From Corynebacterium capitovis DSM 44611 (lineage in GTDB: Bacteria > Actinomycetota > Actinomycetes > Mycobacteriales > Mycobacteriaceae), in NCBI RefSeq assembly GCF_030440535.1, contig NZ_CP047117.1, positions 1,178,001 to 1,242,000 of the forward strand: a DNA stretch of 64,000 nt. The letters are read 5' to 3'. The position numbers and the translations under genes were made by a program. The first letter of the stretch is position 1. The number at the start of each line of letters is the position of its first letter. Positions 48,233-56,436 of this stretch are shown piece after piece. The notes below the pieces were generated by a model that saw nothing but the letters and a program-made list of their open reading frames with translations, ran no database searches and was not told the DNA's origin.

Positions 48233-50452
48233 GTGCCACGCGCCCTCAACCCGTCGCAGAGCATAGCCGAAGAGCAGAGGTACGCCGATGTCCTCTTTGC
48301 GCACCTCGACACGGAGGTGAGAGCGGCCCAGCGCCGGCTTGACCAGGTGCAGGCTGACGTGGATCCGGATAATCCGGATGCTGACGCGCTGGTGCGAAGG
48401 GAAACGGAGTACCACGGCCTTAATGCGAAGCTGGACACGCTCAACGTCGCAGAGATTGGTTTAGTCTTCGGCCGGATCGACGTGGCTGATGACAACGCCG
48501 AAAACCCTGCGCCGGGGCGACCTCGGCTTGACCGCCGCTACATAGGGCGGATTGGTATCGACGACCGCGGTGACCATTACCGCACCCTGTTGCTCGATTG
48601 GCGCGCCCCCATGGCCCGCCCCTACTACCTAGCAACGACGGCCCACCCTGAGGGCGTGGAAACCCGCAGAAATATCCGCATGCGCGGCAGGACCGTCACC
48701 GCCGTCAATGATGAAGTGTTGGTTGGAGATCCGCCGCCCGGGTTTGAATCCGACGTCGGATCGGAAAGCGCCCTGCGCCGAGCAATAAACGCCGCGCGCA
48801 GCGGGCGCATGCGCTCCATCGTTGAGACCATTCAGCGGGAGCAGGACGACATCATTCGCGAGACCACCCGCGGGGTGCTGGTCGTCCAAGGGGGACCGGG
48901 CACGGGAAAGACCGCAGTCGCTCTCCACCGCGCCGCGTACCTTCTCTATACGTGGAGGCAGCAGCTCGCCCGCAGCGGCGTGCTGATTATCGGGCCGAAT
49001 GCGACCTTCCTCGACTACATCTCCCGGGTTCTACCTGAGCTCGGCGAAACCGGTGTAGTCCTGAGCACGGTGGGCGCCCTCGTTCCGGGTTTTCACCCGA
49101 CTGGTGCCGAGACGCGGGAGGCCCGCGAGGTCAAGGGGTCAGCGGAGATGCTCACGATCCTCACACGAGCGGTTCAAGCCTACGAAACAATTCCTGACCA
49201 CCCTGTCCCGCTCGCAGTGGGGTCCGTCCCCCTCGAGGCGACCCCTGCGATGGTGCGCGCCGCCCGAACGCGAGCGCGCCGTTCGCGCAAACCGCACAAC
49301 GAGGCGCGGGCCTTCTTCGCGGAACACCTCACCCAGTCCCTCGCCGACGCCCTTGCTGCGCGCATCGGCGAGGATCCCCTTGGCGGGGAGAACTTGCTCA
49401 GCGGCGCCGACGTTGACCAGCTCTTCGACGACCTTTCCGAGGAGCCCGCGGTGCGCTCGCTTATCGACGCCCACTTCCCGGTCCTCAGCGCCCCCGACGT
49501 TCTCGACGCGCTCCTCACCTCCCGCGCTCGCATCGAAGAGGCGGCCGGTGACTACGACGAGTACACCCAGGCGGCTCTCTACCGCTCCCCCGGTTCGGGG
49601 TTCAGCGAGTCGGATACCGCGCTGATCGACGAGCTTATCGAGCTCATCGGCCCGGGAGCGGACGTCCACGGCGCGCAGGATAAAGAGGACAATTCCGATG
49701 ACCTCGTTGCCGAGGCGGAAGAAGCACTGGATGCCCTGTCCTCCTCCGAGTCGACTGATAACGACGACGATCAGTTCGAGGCCGAAATCCTCTCGGCTCA
49801 CGACGTGATCGACGCTGAGACGCTCGCCCAGCGGCAGCGCGAAACGGACGTTCGCTCGACGGCGCAGCGGGCCCGCGCCGACCGCCAGTGGGCCTACGGC
49901 CACGTCATCGTTGACGAGGCCCAAGAACTCTCTCCGATGGAGTGGCGCATGGTCTTCCGCCGCTCCCCATCACGGTGGATGACCGTGGTCGGCGACACTG
50001 CGCAGACATCCTCACCTGCGGGGACGGACAGCTGGTCTGAGGCGCTGGCGCCGTTTGTGGGCGAGCGGTTCAGAACTCGGGAATTGACGGTGAATTACCG
50101 GACGCCAAAGGAAGTAATGAGTGTCGCCGACGAGATCCTCGCGGTCATCGACCCAGACGCGAAACCCGCCACCGCGATTCGCGCGACGGGGCTAGAGGTC
50201 CGACGCCTGCCGTCTGGCACCGACCCCGCCGTGATCGCTGCCCAGCTAACAGAGGGCGGAGAAAGGACCGCCTCCATCGTGACGGCGGCGACGGTCAACG
50301 ACGTGAAAGGACTAGAGTTCGATCACGTTATCGTCGTCGAACCCCGTCAGATCGTGTCCAGCTCCCCCCAGGGCTGGCAGGACCTGTACGTCGCCGTCAC
50401 CCGCGCTACACAGACCCTCACCATCATCGGCGAGGAACCCTCTCGCGGCTAG
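48233..50452 (+). CDS. HelD-type superfamily I ATPase (RNA polymerase-associated)
   Basis: The product has 739 residues. An N-terminal coiled coil (SIAEEQRYADVLFAHLD to about 70) is followed by YIGRIGIDD and Walker A GGPGTGKTAV (220-229). Later motifs are IVDEAQELSPMEWRM (Walker B), GDTAQTSS (III), NYRTPKEVM (IV) and YVAVTRATQTL (VI). Actinobacterial HelD/HelR proteins enter RNA polymerase and help release stalled or rifampicin-bound enzyme; that role is assigned by family. The insertion between Walker A and B is acidic. GTG at 48233 has AAGGAG upstream; an upstream open frame was rejected. Its stop and that of the UspA gene share one CTAG. Confidence 0.85.
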   Translation: MPRALNPSQSIAEEQRYADVLFAHLDTEVRAAQRRLDQVQADVDPDNPDADALVRRETEYHGLNAKLDTLNVAEIGLVFGRIDVADDNAENPAPGRPRLDRRYIGRIGIDDRGDHYRTLLLDWRAPMARPYYLATTAHPEGVETRRNIRMRGRTVTAVNDEVLVGDPPPGFESDVGSESALRRAINAARSGRMRSIVETIQREQDDIIRETTRGVLVVQGGPGTGKTAVALHRAAYLLYTWRQQLARSGVLIIGPNATFLDYISRVLPELGETGVVLSTVGALVPGFHPTGAETREAREVKGSAEMLTILTRAVQAYETIPDHPVPLAVGSVPLEATPAMVRAARTRARRSRKPHNEARAFFAEHLTQSLADALAARIGEDPLGGENLLSGADVDQLFDDLSEEPAVRSLIDAHFPVLSAPDVLDALLTSRARIEEAAGDYDEYTQAALYRSPGSGFSESDTALIDELIELIGPGADVHGAQDKEDNSDDLVAEAEEALDALSSSESTDNDDDQFEAEILSAHDVIDAETLAQRQRETDVRSTAQRARADRQWAYGHVIVDEAQELSPMEWRMVFRRSPSRWMTVVGDTAQTSSPAGTDSWSEALAPFVGERFRTRELTVNYRTPKEVMSVADEILAVIDPDAKPATAIRATGLEVRRLPSGTDPAVIAAQLTEGGERTASIVTAATVNDVKGLEFDHVIVVEPRQIVSSSPQGWQDLYVAVTRATQTLTIIGEEPSRG

Positions 50453-50898
50453 TCCACGGTGTGCACAATCATGACGTCGCAGTCCGACTGACGAGCGACA
50501 TCCGCCGGGACGGAGCCCAACAGGCGTCCGGTCAGCGAGTTGATCCCCCGATTGCCCACAACCAGGAGGTCCGCGTCGTTGTCGTTGACGATGGCCATAA
50601 GGGCTTCGACCGGGGTCCCGGGCCGCGTTGCGGTCTGGACGTTTTGCGCCCCGACGGAACGGGCGTGCTCCGCTGCTGCTTCGAGGTTGCGCAGGGCTTG
50701 ATCGTCGCCAAGAATCGTCACGGAGTCCTGACGGAGCGCCTTTGCGGCCTCCTCCTCCGTCTCGTAGTAGGCGGTCCCGATAACTAGGGTCGACTCAAAG
50801 GCGACCGCCATCTTCGCGGCCCGCTCCACAGCAAGAAGCGACGATTTCGACCCGTCACTCCCGACGACGATGGTGTTGTAGTAGCTTCCCACTGTCAC
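50449..50898 (-). CDS. Universal stress protein (UspA family)
   Basis: The product has 149 residues. The fold starts NTIVVGSDGSKSS and ends with DLLVVGNRGINSLTGRLLGSVPADVARQS, the G-2x-G-9x-G-(S/T) ATP-binding pattern. It is probably an ATP-binding Usp. GTG at 50898 was preferred because AAAGG lies 7 nt upstream; a TTG at 50904 and a GTG at 50892 are alternatives. It follows the second Usp gene after 66 nt, on the same strand, and converges with the HelD-type gene. Confidence 0.88.
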   Translation of the reverse strand: MTVGSYYNTIVVGSDGSKSSLLAVERAAKMAVAFESTLVIGTAYYETEEEAAKALRQDSVTILGDDQALRNLEAAAEHARSVGAQNVQTATRPGTPVEALMAIVNDNDADLLVVGNRGINSLTGRLLGSVPADVARQSDCDVMIVHTVD

Positions 50899-50948
50899 TC
50901 CCAAACCTTTCTCAGGGCCGAGTACTTTTGTGTCAGAACTATCCCCAC

Positions 50949-50966
50949 AATACCCCGGTGGGTATT
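50949..50966 (-). terminator. Hairpin at the end of the second Usp gene
   Basis: AATACCC and GGGTATT (7 bp) flank a 4-nt loop at the stop codon of the 50965-51423 gene. There is no U-run after it. It may act as a weak terminator or only as structure. Confidence 0.3.
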
Positions 50967-51423
50967 AGTTGTGGCCTTCCGCCCGGGTGTCAACGAGGAG
51001 GACGTCAACGGGCGATTTCTTAGCGACGTTCCCCCCGACGTTGCCGAAAATTCGCCCGGCCAGCGAGCGCATTCCCTTGTTACCCACCACGAGGAGGTCT
51101 ACCCCGAATTTCTGGGCGGCCTCGACGAGCACCGACGCAGGCTGACCTGGTTGCGCCACGAGAGTGACCCGCGGCGCTTGTTCCTCCTCCGCGATGGACG
51201 CGGCCTGGTTTAAAATATGTTCCGCGTCGCTGTCGCTGACGATTTCGATCTGTGATAGCTCGGCGTTCGTCGCATTGAGCATGGACCCACTAGCGGTGTA
51301 ATGGGCACAGATGACGGTGAGGTCCGCGCCGTACACACGAGCGAGGCTCGCCGCCGCGCGCACCGCCATCAGCGAGGTTGGAGATCCGTCAGTTCCGACC
51401 GCGATCGAGGTGTACGTGTGCAT
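50965..51423 (-). CDS. Universal stress protein (UspA family)
   Basis: The product has 152 residues, MHTYTSIAVGTDGSPTSLM at the start and VVGNKGMRSLAGRIFGNVGG near the end, with the ATP-binding signature intact. It is a paralogue of the neighbouring Usp gene (similar motif layout, different sequence). The ATG at 51423 has GGGAGAG upstream. The gene lies 20 nt downstream of uvrB and could be cotranscribed with it. Confidence 0.9.
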   Translation of the reverse strand: MHTYTSIAVGTDGSPTSLMAVRAAASLARVYGADLTVICAHYTASGSMLNATNAELSQIEIVSDSDAEHILNQAASIAEEEQAPRVTLVAQPGQPASVLVEAAQKFGVDLLVVGNKGMRSLAGRIFGNVGGNVAKKSPVDVLLVDTRAEGHN

Positions 51424-51443
51424 GTAAGTCTCTCCCTTGTTAC

Positions 51444-53540
51444 TCAGTTGCCGGTCTCCTTCATACCACGCAGCTCCTTGCGGAGATCCGCGATCTCGTC
51501 GCGAAGCCTTCCGGCCAGCTCGAATTTGAGCTCGCGCGCTGCGGCGCCCATCTGGGCGGTGAGGTCCTCAATGAGCTTTTCCACCTCGTCCGATGCCATC
51601 CCCTGAACGCTCGGTTTATCCGCCAGCGCCGCCTGGGCAGAGACCCTTTCCGCGTCACCGCCGCCATCCTCGTAGACTTGATCGAGGATGTCCGCGATCC
51701 TCTTGCGCAGGGGCTGGGGATCGATCCCGTGCTCGCGGTTGTAGGCAAGCTGCTTCTCGCGGCGACGCTCCGTCTCTTCGATCGCCTCCCGCATGGAATC
51801 CGTCTCCGAGTCGGCGTACATAATGACCTCGCCAGAGACGTTCCGAGCCGCGCGGCCAATGGTTTGGATCAGGGACTTGGTCGACCGCAAGAACCCCTCC
51901 TTGTCGGCGTCGAGAATCGCCACGAGCGAGACCTCCGGTAGGTCAAGGCCCTCGCGCAGGAGGTTGATACCGACGAGCACGTCGTACTCCCCCAGCCGAA
52001 GCTGGCGTAGCAGCTCGACGCGCTGCAACGTATCGATGTCCGAATGGAGGTAGCGGACCTTGATGCCGTTATCCAGGAGGTAATCGGTCAGGTCCTCCGC
52101 CATGCGCTTGGTCAACGTGGTGACCAGCACGCGTTCATCCTTGTCCACGCGCTGCCTGATTTCGTCGATAAGATCATCGATCTGCCCCTTGGTGGGTTTG
52201 ACGGTGACCTTTGGGTCCACGAGCCCCGTTGGGCGAATAACCTGCTCGACGACCTCGCCGCCCGATGCCTCTAGCTCGAAGTCGCCCGGAGTGGCCGACA
52301 TGTAGACGGTCTGCCCGACGCGCGCCTCGAACTCGTCGAAAGTTAAGGGGCGATTGTCGACGGCACTGGGCAGGCGAAAGCCGAATTCCACCAGGTTTCG
52401 CTTGCGCGACATGTCGCCCTCGTACATCCCGCCGATTTGGGGAACGGTGACGTGGGACTCGTCGATGATGGTGAGGAAGTTCTCCGGGAAGTAGTCGATG
52501 AGCGTGGCCGGCGCCGACCCCGCGGGGCGTCCGTCGATGTGCCGCGAATAGTTCTCAATGCCCGAACAAAATCCGACTTGTTGAATCATTTCCAGATCGT
52601 ATTCGGTGCGCATACGCAGCCGCTGGGCTTCAAGCAGCTTTCCCCGGTTCTCCAAATCCTCTAGGCGTTCGGCGAGCTCCAATTTGATGGCTTCGGCCGC
52701 CTTCTCCATCCGTTCGTCCGTCGCGACGTAGTGCGTGGCCGGGAAGATGCGCACTTCGTCTTCCTTGCTCAGGGCGTCCCCTGTCAGCGGGTGGATGTAG
52801 TACAGCTCGTCGATCTCGTCTCCGAAGAACTGCACCCGGACCGCAATCTCCTCGTACGCCGGAATGATGTCGACGGTGTCCCCTTTGACGCGGAAGGTCC
52901 CTCGGCGGAAGTCGATGTCGTTGCGCTCGTACTGAACGTCGATAAGCAGGCGAAGAAACTGGTCGCGGTCCACTTCCTCGCCGACTCGGAGAACGATCGA
53001 GCGGTCGAGGTACGACTGCGGAGTGCCCAGGCCGTAGATGCACGACACTGAGGCCACGACGACGACGTCCGCGCGGCTGAGCAGCGCGGATGTGGCCGAA
53101 TGGCGAAGGCGTTCGACATCGTCGTTGATCGATGAGTCCTTCTCGATGTACGTATCCGTCTGTGCTATATACGCCTCCGGCTGGTAGTAGTCGTAATACG
53201 AGACGAAATACTCAACGGCGTTATTCGGCAGGAGCTGGCGGAGCTCGTTGGCCAGCTGGGCCGCGAGCGTCTTGTTCGGCGCCATGACGAGCGTGGGACG
53301 CTGCTGTTTTTCAATTAGCCACGCCGCCGTCGCGGACTTCCCCGTACCGGTTGCGCCCATCAGCACGACGTCGCGTTCGCCGCGCCGCAAGCGTCGGTCA
53401 AGCTCCGCGATGGCCGTCGGCTGGTCGCCGGAAGGCTGGTACTCGGAGACCACCTCAAACGGCTTTTGCCGACGCTCAATGTCGCCGACCGGGCGGAACT
53501 CGGACTGTGCGAGGACTGGGTGCTCAGCAGCGAATGCCAT
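51444..53540 (-). CDS. uvrB: Excinuclease ABC subunit B
   Basis: The product has 698 residues. Walker A is [14 protein letters not shown] (about 61-74), the beta-hairpin motif [21 protein letters not shown] is present, [14 protein letters not shown] is Walker B, and the C-terminal UVR domain ([19 protein letters not shown]) binds UvrC. The ATG at 53540 has no Shine-Dalgarno. TAGACT lies 6 nt upstream, so a leaderless message is likely. No complete LexA box was found upstream; only a GTTC half-site is visible. Confidence 0.97.
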   Translation of the reverse strand: MAFAAEHPVLAQSEFRPVGDIERRQKPFEVVSEYQPSGDQPTAIAELDRRLRRGERDVVLMGATGTGKSATAAWLIEKQQRPTLVMAPNKTLAAQLANELRQLLPNNAVEYFVSYYDYYQPEAYIAQTDTYIEKDSSINDDVERLRHSATSALLSRADVVVVASVSCIYGLGTPQSYLDRSIVLRVGEEVDRDQFLRLLIDVQYERNDIDFRRGTFRVKGDTVDIIPAYEEIAVRVQFFGDEIDELYYIHPLTGDALSKEDEVRIFPATHYVATDERMEKAAEAIKLELAERLEDLENRGKLLEAQRLRMRTEYDLEMIQQVGFCSGIENYSRHIDGRPAGSAPATLIDYFPENFLTIIDESHVTVPQIGGMYEGDMSRKRNLVEFGFRLPSAVDNRPLTFDEFEARVGQTVYMSATPGDFELEASGGEVVEQVIRPTGLVDPKVTVKPTKGQIDDLIDEIRQRVDKDERVLVTTLTKRMAEDLTDYLLDNGIKVRYLHSDIDTLQRVELLRQLRLGEYDVLVGINLLREGLDLPEVSLVAILDADKEGFLRSTKSLIQTIGRAARNVSGEVIMYADSETDSMREAIEETERRREKQLAYNREHGIDPQPLRKRIADILDQVYEDGGGDAERVSAQAALADKPSVQGMASDEVEKLIEDLTAQMGAAARELKFELAGRLRDEIADLRKELRGMKETGN

Positions 53541-53560
53541 GCGAACAGTCTAGCGCGCGG

Positions 53561-53914
53561 TTAATGGGCTACCTTTTCCGTCGCGGCCAACCATTGCTCC
53601 AACTCGCCGGCATCGCGCCACTGCTCGTAAAGCTCCGAATTCTCGGGGTTCAGCGTCTCCCGGAGTTTGGCCTGCAACCAGCGGCGCTCGCTCAGGTCGA
53701 AGGGGAAACTCAGGGCGGCGCGGTCAGCCTCGGCGGGCAGGTGCCCGTTCATGACCGCGACTAGGGCGACAACTGCCTCGGCACGCTCGGAATCGAGCGG
53801 CTCGTCGGCGCAATCGAACCGGAACTGGTCCAGGCGAAAGGTGCCATCCGCCAGCTGGCGAACGACATCACGCGCTTTGTCGTTGTCGAACGGACCATAG
53901 TTCCACGTCCCCAT
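53561..53914 (-). CDS. DUF4259-domain protein
   Basis: The product has 117 residues. The N-terminal pattern MGTWNYGPFDNDKARDVV is the hallmark of DUF4259. The body is helical and acidic, with no catalytic motif. No function is known for the family; some members lie near toxins or in mobile regions, but nothing like that is seen here. The ATG at 53914 has only a weak AGG upstream. 20 nt separate it from uvrB. Confidence 0.82.
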   Translation of the reverse strand: MGTWNYGPFDNDKARDVVRQLADGTFRLDQFRFDCADEPLDSERAEAVVALVAVMNGHLPAEADRAALSFPFDLSERRWLQAKLRETLNPENSELYEQWRDAGELEQWLAATEKVAH

Positions 53915-53972
53915 GCTTGAACAACCTAAACCGGCGACGTTACTTGGACTTTACCAACAGTTGAACGGTGCA

Positions 53973-54566
53973 CTAAAAGTCTTTTATCCGGGAGACCAGC
54001 CCCTCAACCTGCGCTTTCAGTGCGTTCACGTCTCCGTTGTTGTCGATCACGATGTCGGCACGTGCACGCCGCTCAGCGTCCGATATCTGCCGAGCAATCC
54101 GATTCCGTGCGTCTTCTTCACCCATTCCGCGCTGCTGCACCAAGCGGCGCACCCGTTCATCCGCCTCCACCTCGACGATGACGGTGAGGTCCATGGCCTT
54201 GTCCAGCCCGAGCTCTAGGAGCAGAGGCATATCGTAGACCGCCACCGCCTCCCCCGCGGCCTCGAGTTCCTCGAAACGACGGTCGGACTCGGCGCGAATG
54301 GCCGGGTGTGTAATGGCGTTCAGGCGCGCCGTCGCCTCGGGGCTGGTGAACGCGCGCCGGGCGAGCTCGGAGCGGTTGAGCGCGCCGCCGTCGAGAAGAT
54401 CCGCACCGAACTCGGCGGCCACGCGGTCCAGCACATGCGACCCAGGCTCCATAATCTCACGCGCAATCGCGTCTGCATCGACCACTGGGATCCCCGCCTC
54501 GCGCAGCATGCGCGCGACGGTGGATTTACCACTGCCAATTCCACCGGTGAGTCCGACTCTCAGCAT
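53973..54566 (-). CDS. coaE: Dephospho-CoA kinase
   Basis: The product has 197 residues and phosphorylates dephospho-CoA in the last step of CoA synthesis. The P-loop is GLTGGIGSGKST (5-16), then VVDADAIAREIMEPGS and the CoA-domain motif YDMPLLLELGLD. The family-type bifunctional extension (GrpB/UPF0157) of some actinobacteria is absent. The ATG at 54566 lacks a Shine-Dalgarno; TACACT lies 6 nt upstream (leaderless candidate). An ATG 10 codons upstream is an alternative. Confidence 0.93.
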   Translation of the reverse strand: MLRVGLTGGIGSGKSTVARMLREAGIPVVDADAIAREIMEPGSHVLDRVAAEFGADLLDGGALNRSELARRAFTSPEATARLNAITHPAIRAESDRRFEELEAAGEAVAVYDMPLLLELGLDKAMDLTVIVEVEADERVRRLVQQRGMGEEDARNRIARQISDAERRARADIVIDNNGDVNALKAQVEGLVSRIKDF

Positions 54567-54604
54567 GAGCTCAGTGTAATGACTTTTCTTTCGCACCCAC
54601 GCGA

Positions 54605-54639
54605 AAAACCCCGCCGCCGGAAACCGGGGCGGGGTTTTA
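54605..54639 (-). terminator. Terminator after rpsA
   Basis: AAAACCCCGCC pairs with GGCGGGGTTTT around an 11-13-nt centre, with U-runs on both sides (GGGGTTTTTCGCG on the minus strand). It lies 12 nt after the rpsA stop and can work in both directions. Confidence 0.92.
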
Positions 54640-54650
54640 GCCTGTACTAC

Positions 54651-56111
54651 TTAGTTGCCGGCGAGGCGGTCGCGGAGCGCGGCCAGCTGCTCGTCCGACG
54701 CGAGAGAGCCCATGGACTCGTCACCCCGGTCCGCTGCCGGAGCTGCAGCGTTGGACTCAGAGGAGTAGTTCGCATCGGCGCCCTGCTCCGCGGCCTCAGC
54801 CGCGGCGGCACGGTGACGCTCGATCTGAGCGGTGTGAGCCTGGAAGCGACGCTCGGCCTCGGCGTAACGTGCCTCCCATGCCTGGCGGGCTTCGTCGAAG
54901 CCTTCCATCCACTCGTTGGTCTCCGGGTCGAAGCCCTCCGGGAAGATGTAGTTGCCCTGTTCGTCGTAGGAGTCGGCCATGCCGTAACGGGACGGATCGA
55001 ACTCTTCGGTGTAGTCCTCGTCCGCCTGCTTCAACGACAGGGAGATGCGGCGACGGTCCAGGTCGATGTCGATGACCTTCACCATGACCTCTTCGCCAAC
55101 GCCCACAACCTGGTCCGGCACCTCAACGTGGCGCTGAGCCAGCTCGGAGATGTGCACCAGACCCTCGATGCCCTCTTCGACACGAACGAACGCACCGAAG
55201 GGAACGAGCTTGGTCACGCGGCCCGGGACAATCTGGCCCACGGCGTGGGTGCGGGCGAAGACGCGCCACGGATCTTCCTGCGTCGCCTTGAGCGACAGGG
55301 ATACACGCTCACGGTCGAGATCGACGTCGAGAACCTCAACGGTGACCTCATCGCCCACGGTGACAACCTCAGACGGGTGGTCAATGTGCTTCCAGGACAG
55401 TTCGGAGACGTGCACGAGGCCGTCGACCCCACCGAGATCGACGAACGCGCCGAAGTTGACGATCGAGGACACGACACCCTTGCGGACCTGGCCCTTCTGC
55501 AGCTGGTGCAGGAAGTCGGAGCGAACCGCGGACTGGGTCTCCTCCAGGTATGCGCGGCGGGAAAGGACGACGTTGTTGCGGTGCTTGTCCAGCTCGATGA
55601 TCTTCGCTTCGAGCTCCTGGCCGATGTAGGGCTCCAGGTCGCGGACACGGCGCATCTCGACGAGCGATGCGGGCAGGAAGCCACGCAGGCCGATGTCGAG
55701 GATCAGGCCGCCCTTGACGACCTCGATGACCGTACCGGTAACCGGCTGATCGTTGCTCTGCAGCTCCTCAATCGTGCCCCAGGCGCGCTCGTACTGAGCA
55801 CGCTTCTTGGACAAGATGAGGCGGCCTTCCTTGTCCTCCTTGGTGAGGACAAGGGCGTCGATCTCGTCGCCAACCTCGACGACCTCGTCGGGGTCGACGT
55901 CGTGCTTGATCGACAACTCGCGGGTGGGAATCACACCCTCCGTCTTGTATCCGATGTCGAGGAGGACCTCATCGTGGTCGACCTTGACAACGGTGCCGGA
56001 CACGATGTCACCATCATTGAAGTACTTGATGGTGGCGTCGACCGCGGCGAGAAAATCCTCAGCGCTGCCAATGTCGTTGATGGCAACCTGGGGTGCGTTA
56101 GAAGTGGGCAT
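54651..56111 (-). CDS. rpsA: 30S ribosomal protein S1
   Basis: The product has 486 residues with four S1 (OB-fold) RNA-binding repeats, beginning at about 35 (VSGTVVKVDHDEVLLDIGYK), 118 (VTGTVIEVVKGGLILDIGL), 205 (RKGVVSSIVNFGAFVDLGG) and 290 (VPGRVTKLVPFGAFVRVEE). It binds mRNA during initiation on structured or weak-SD messages. The C-terminal 130 residues are acidic and Ala-rich. This four-repeat length is typical of actinobacteria. ATG at 56111 with GGAG 11 nt upstream. A terminator follows. Confidence 0.97.
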   Translation of the reverse strand: MPTSNAPQVAINDIGSAEDFLAAVDATIKYFNDGDIVSGTVVKVDHDEVLLDIGYKTEGVIPTRELSIKHDVDPDEVVEVGDEIDALVLTKEDKEGRLILSKKRAQYERAWGTIEELQSNDQPVTGTVIEVVKGGLILDIGLRGFLPASLVEMRRVRDLEPYIGQELEAKIIELDKHRNNVVLSRRAYLEETQSAVRSDFLHQLQKGQVRKGVVSSIVNFGAFVDLGGVDGLVHVSELSWKHIDHPSEVVTVGDEVTVEVLDVDLDRERVSLSLKATQEDPWRVFARTHAVGQIVPGRVTKLVPFGAFVRVEEGIEGLVHISELAQRHVEVPDQVVGVGEEVMVKVIDIDLDRRRISLSLKQADEDYTEEFDPSRYGMADSYDEQGNYIFPEGFDPETNEWMEGFDEARQAWEARYAEAERRFQAHTAQIERHRAAAAEAAEQGADANYSSESNAAAPAADRGDESMGSLASDEQLAALRDRLAGN

Positions 56112-56232
56112 AAGTTAGAGTGCTCCGAAAGAGGTAGGAGATCGTAGATGGACATGGGTGTGTCGTTCGCTTCGCCGTGACCCCACCCTCCTACGCGGCA
56201 GGCGACACGCCTTTAGCAGACACGCCTGTAAA

Positions 56233-56261
56233 AGGCTAGCCTCTTTCCCCAGCTAAGGCAA
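56233..56261 (-). promoter_or_regulatory. rpsA promoter
   Basis: TTGCCT (56256-56261), 17-nt spacer, TAGCCT (56233-56238) on the minus strand. The -10 matches that of the predicted rrn promoter. Confidence 0.6.
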
Positions 56262-56395
56262 CTTGTCGACGCACCCGCGCAGCCCGCCGCACTTGTTCAC
56301 CTAGAGTTTCCAAATAATTGGCCAGCTTGCCCACAGCTAGCCACGTGAACGATGTTAAAGTGTGGGCGTATATCGGGGCCAACGACCTCGGGGGG

Positions 56396-56427
56396 AGCCG
56401 GTGTGCGGAGGGGTCCGCACACCGGCT
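56396..56427 (-). terminator. Long perfect hairpin after polA, no U-tract
   Basis: AGCCGGTGTGCGGA (56396-56409) pairs perfectly over 14 bp with 56414-56427, loop of four nt. It begins 9 nt after the polA stop. Neither strand has a U-run, so it is an I-shaped terminator if it works as one. Confidence 0.65.
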
Positions 56428-56436
56428 ACATGTTTG

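Larger units (their letters stand above)
56112..56436. other. rpsA-polA intergenic region
   Basis: 325 nt. It contains the rpsA promoter (56233-56261), a leader of about 115 nt before rpsA, and the polA hairpin (56396-56427). No ORF is convincing. The leader has no obvious riboswitch or terminator. Confidence 0.7.

Noticed and set aside
53538..53560. LexA (SOS) box before uvrB
   Set aside because: Only a GTTC half-site is present; the second half is missing.
54306..56147. 613-residue plus-strand ORF opposite rpsA
   Set aside because: It is a shadow of high-GC codon use. It has no family motif, and rpsA is unmistakable on the other strand.
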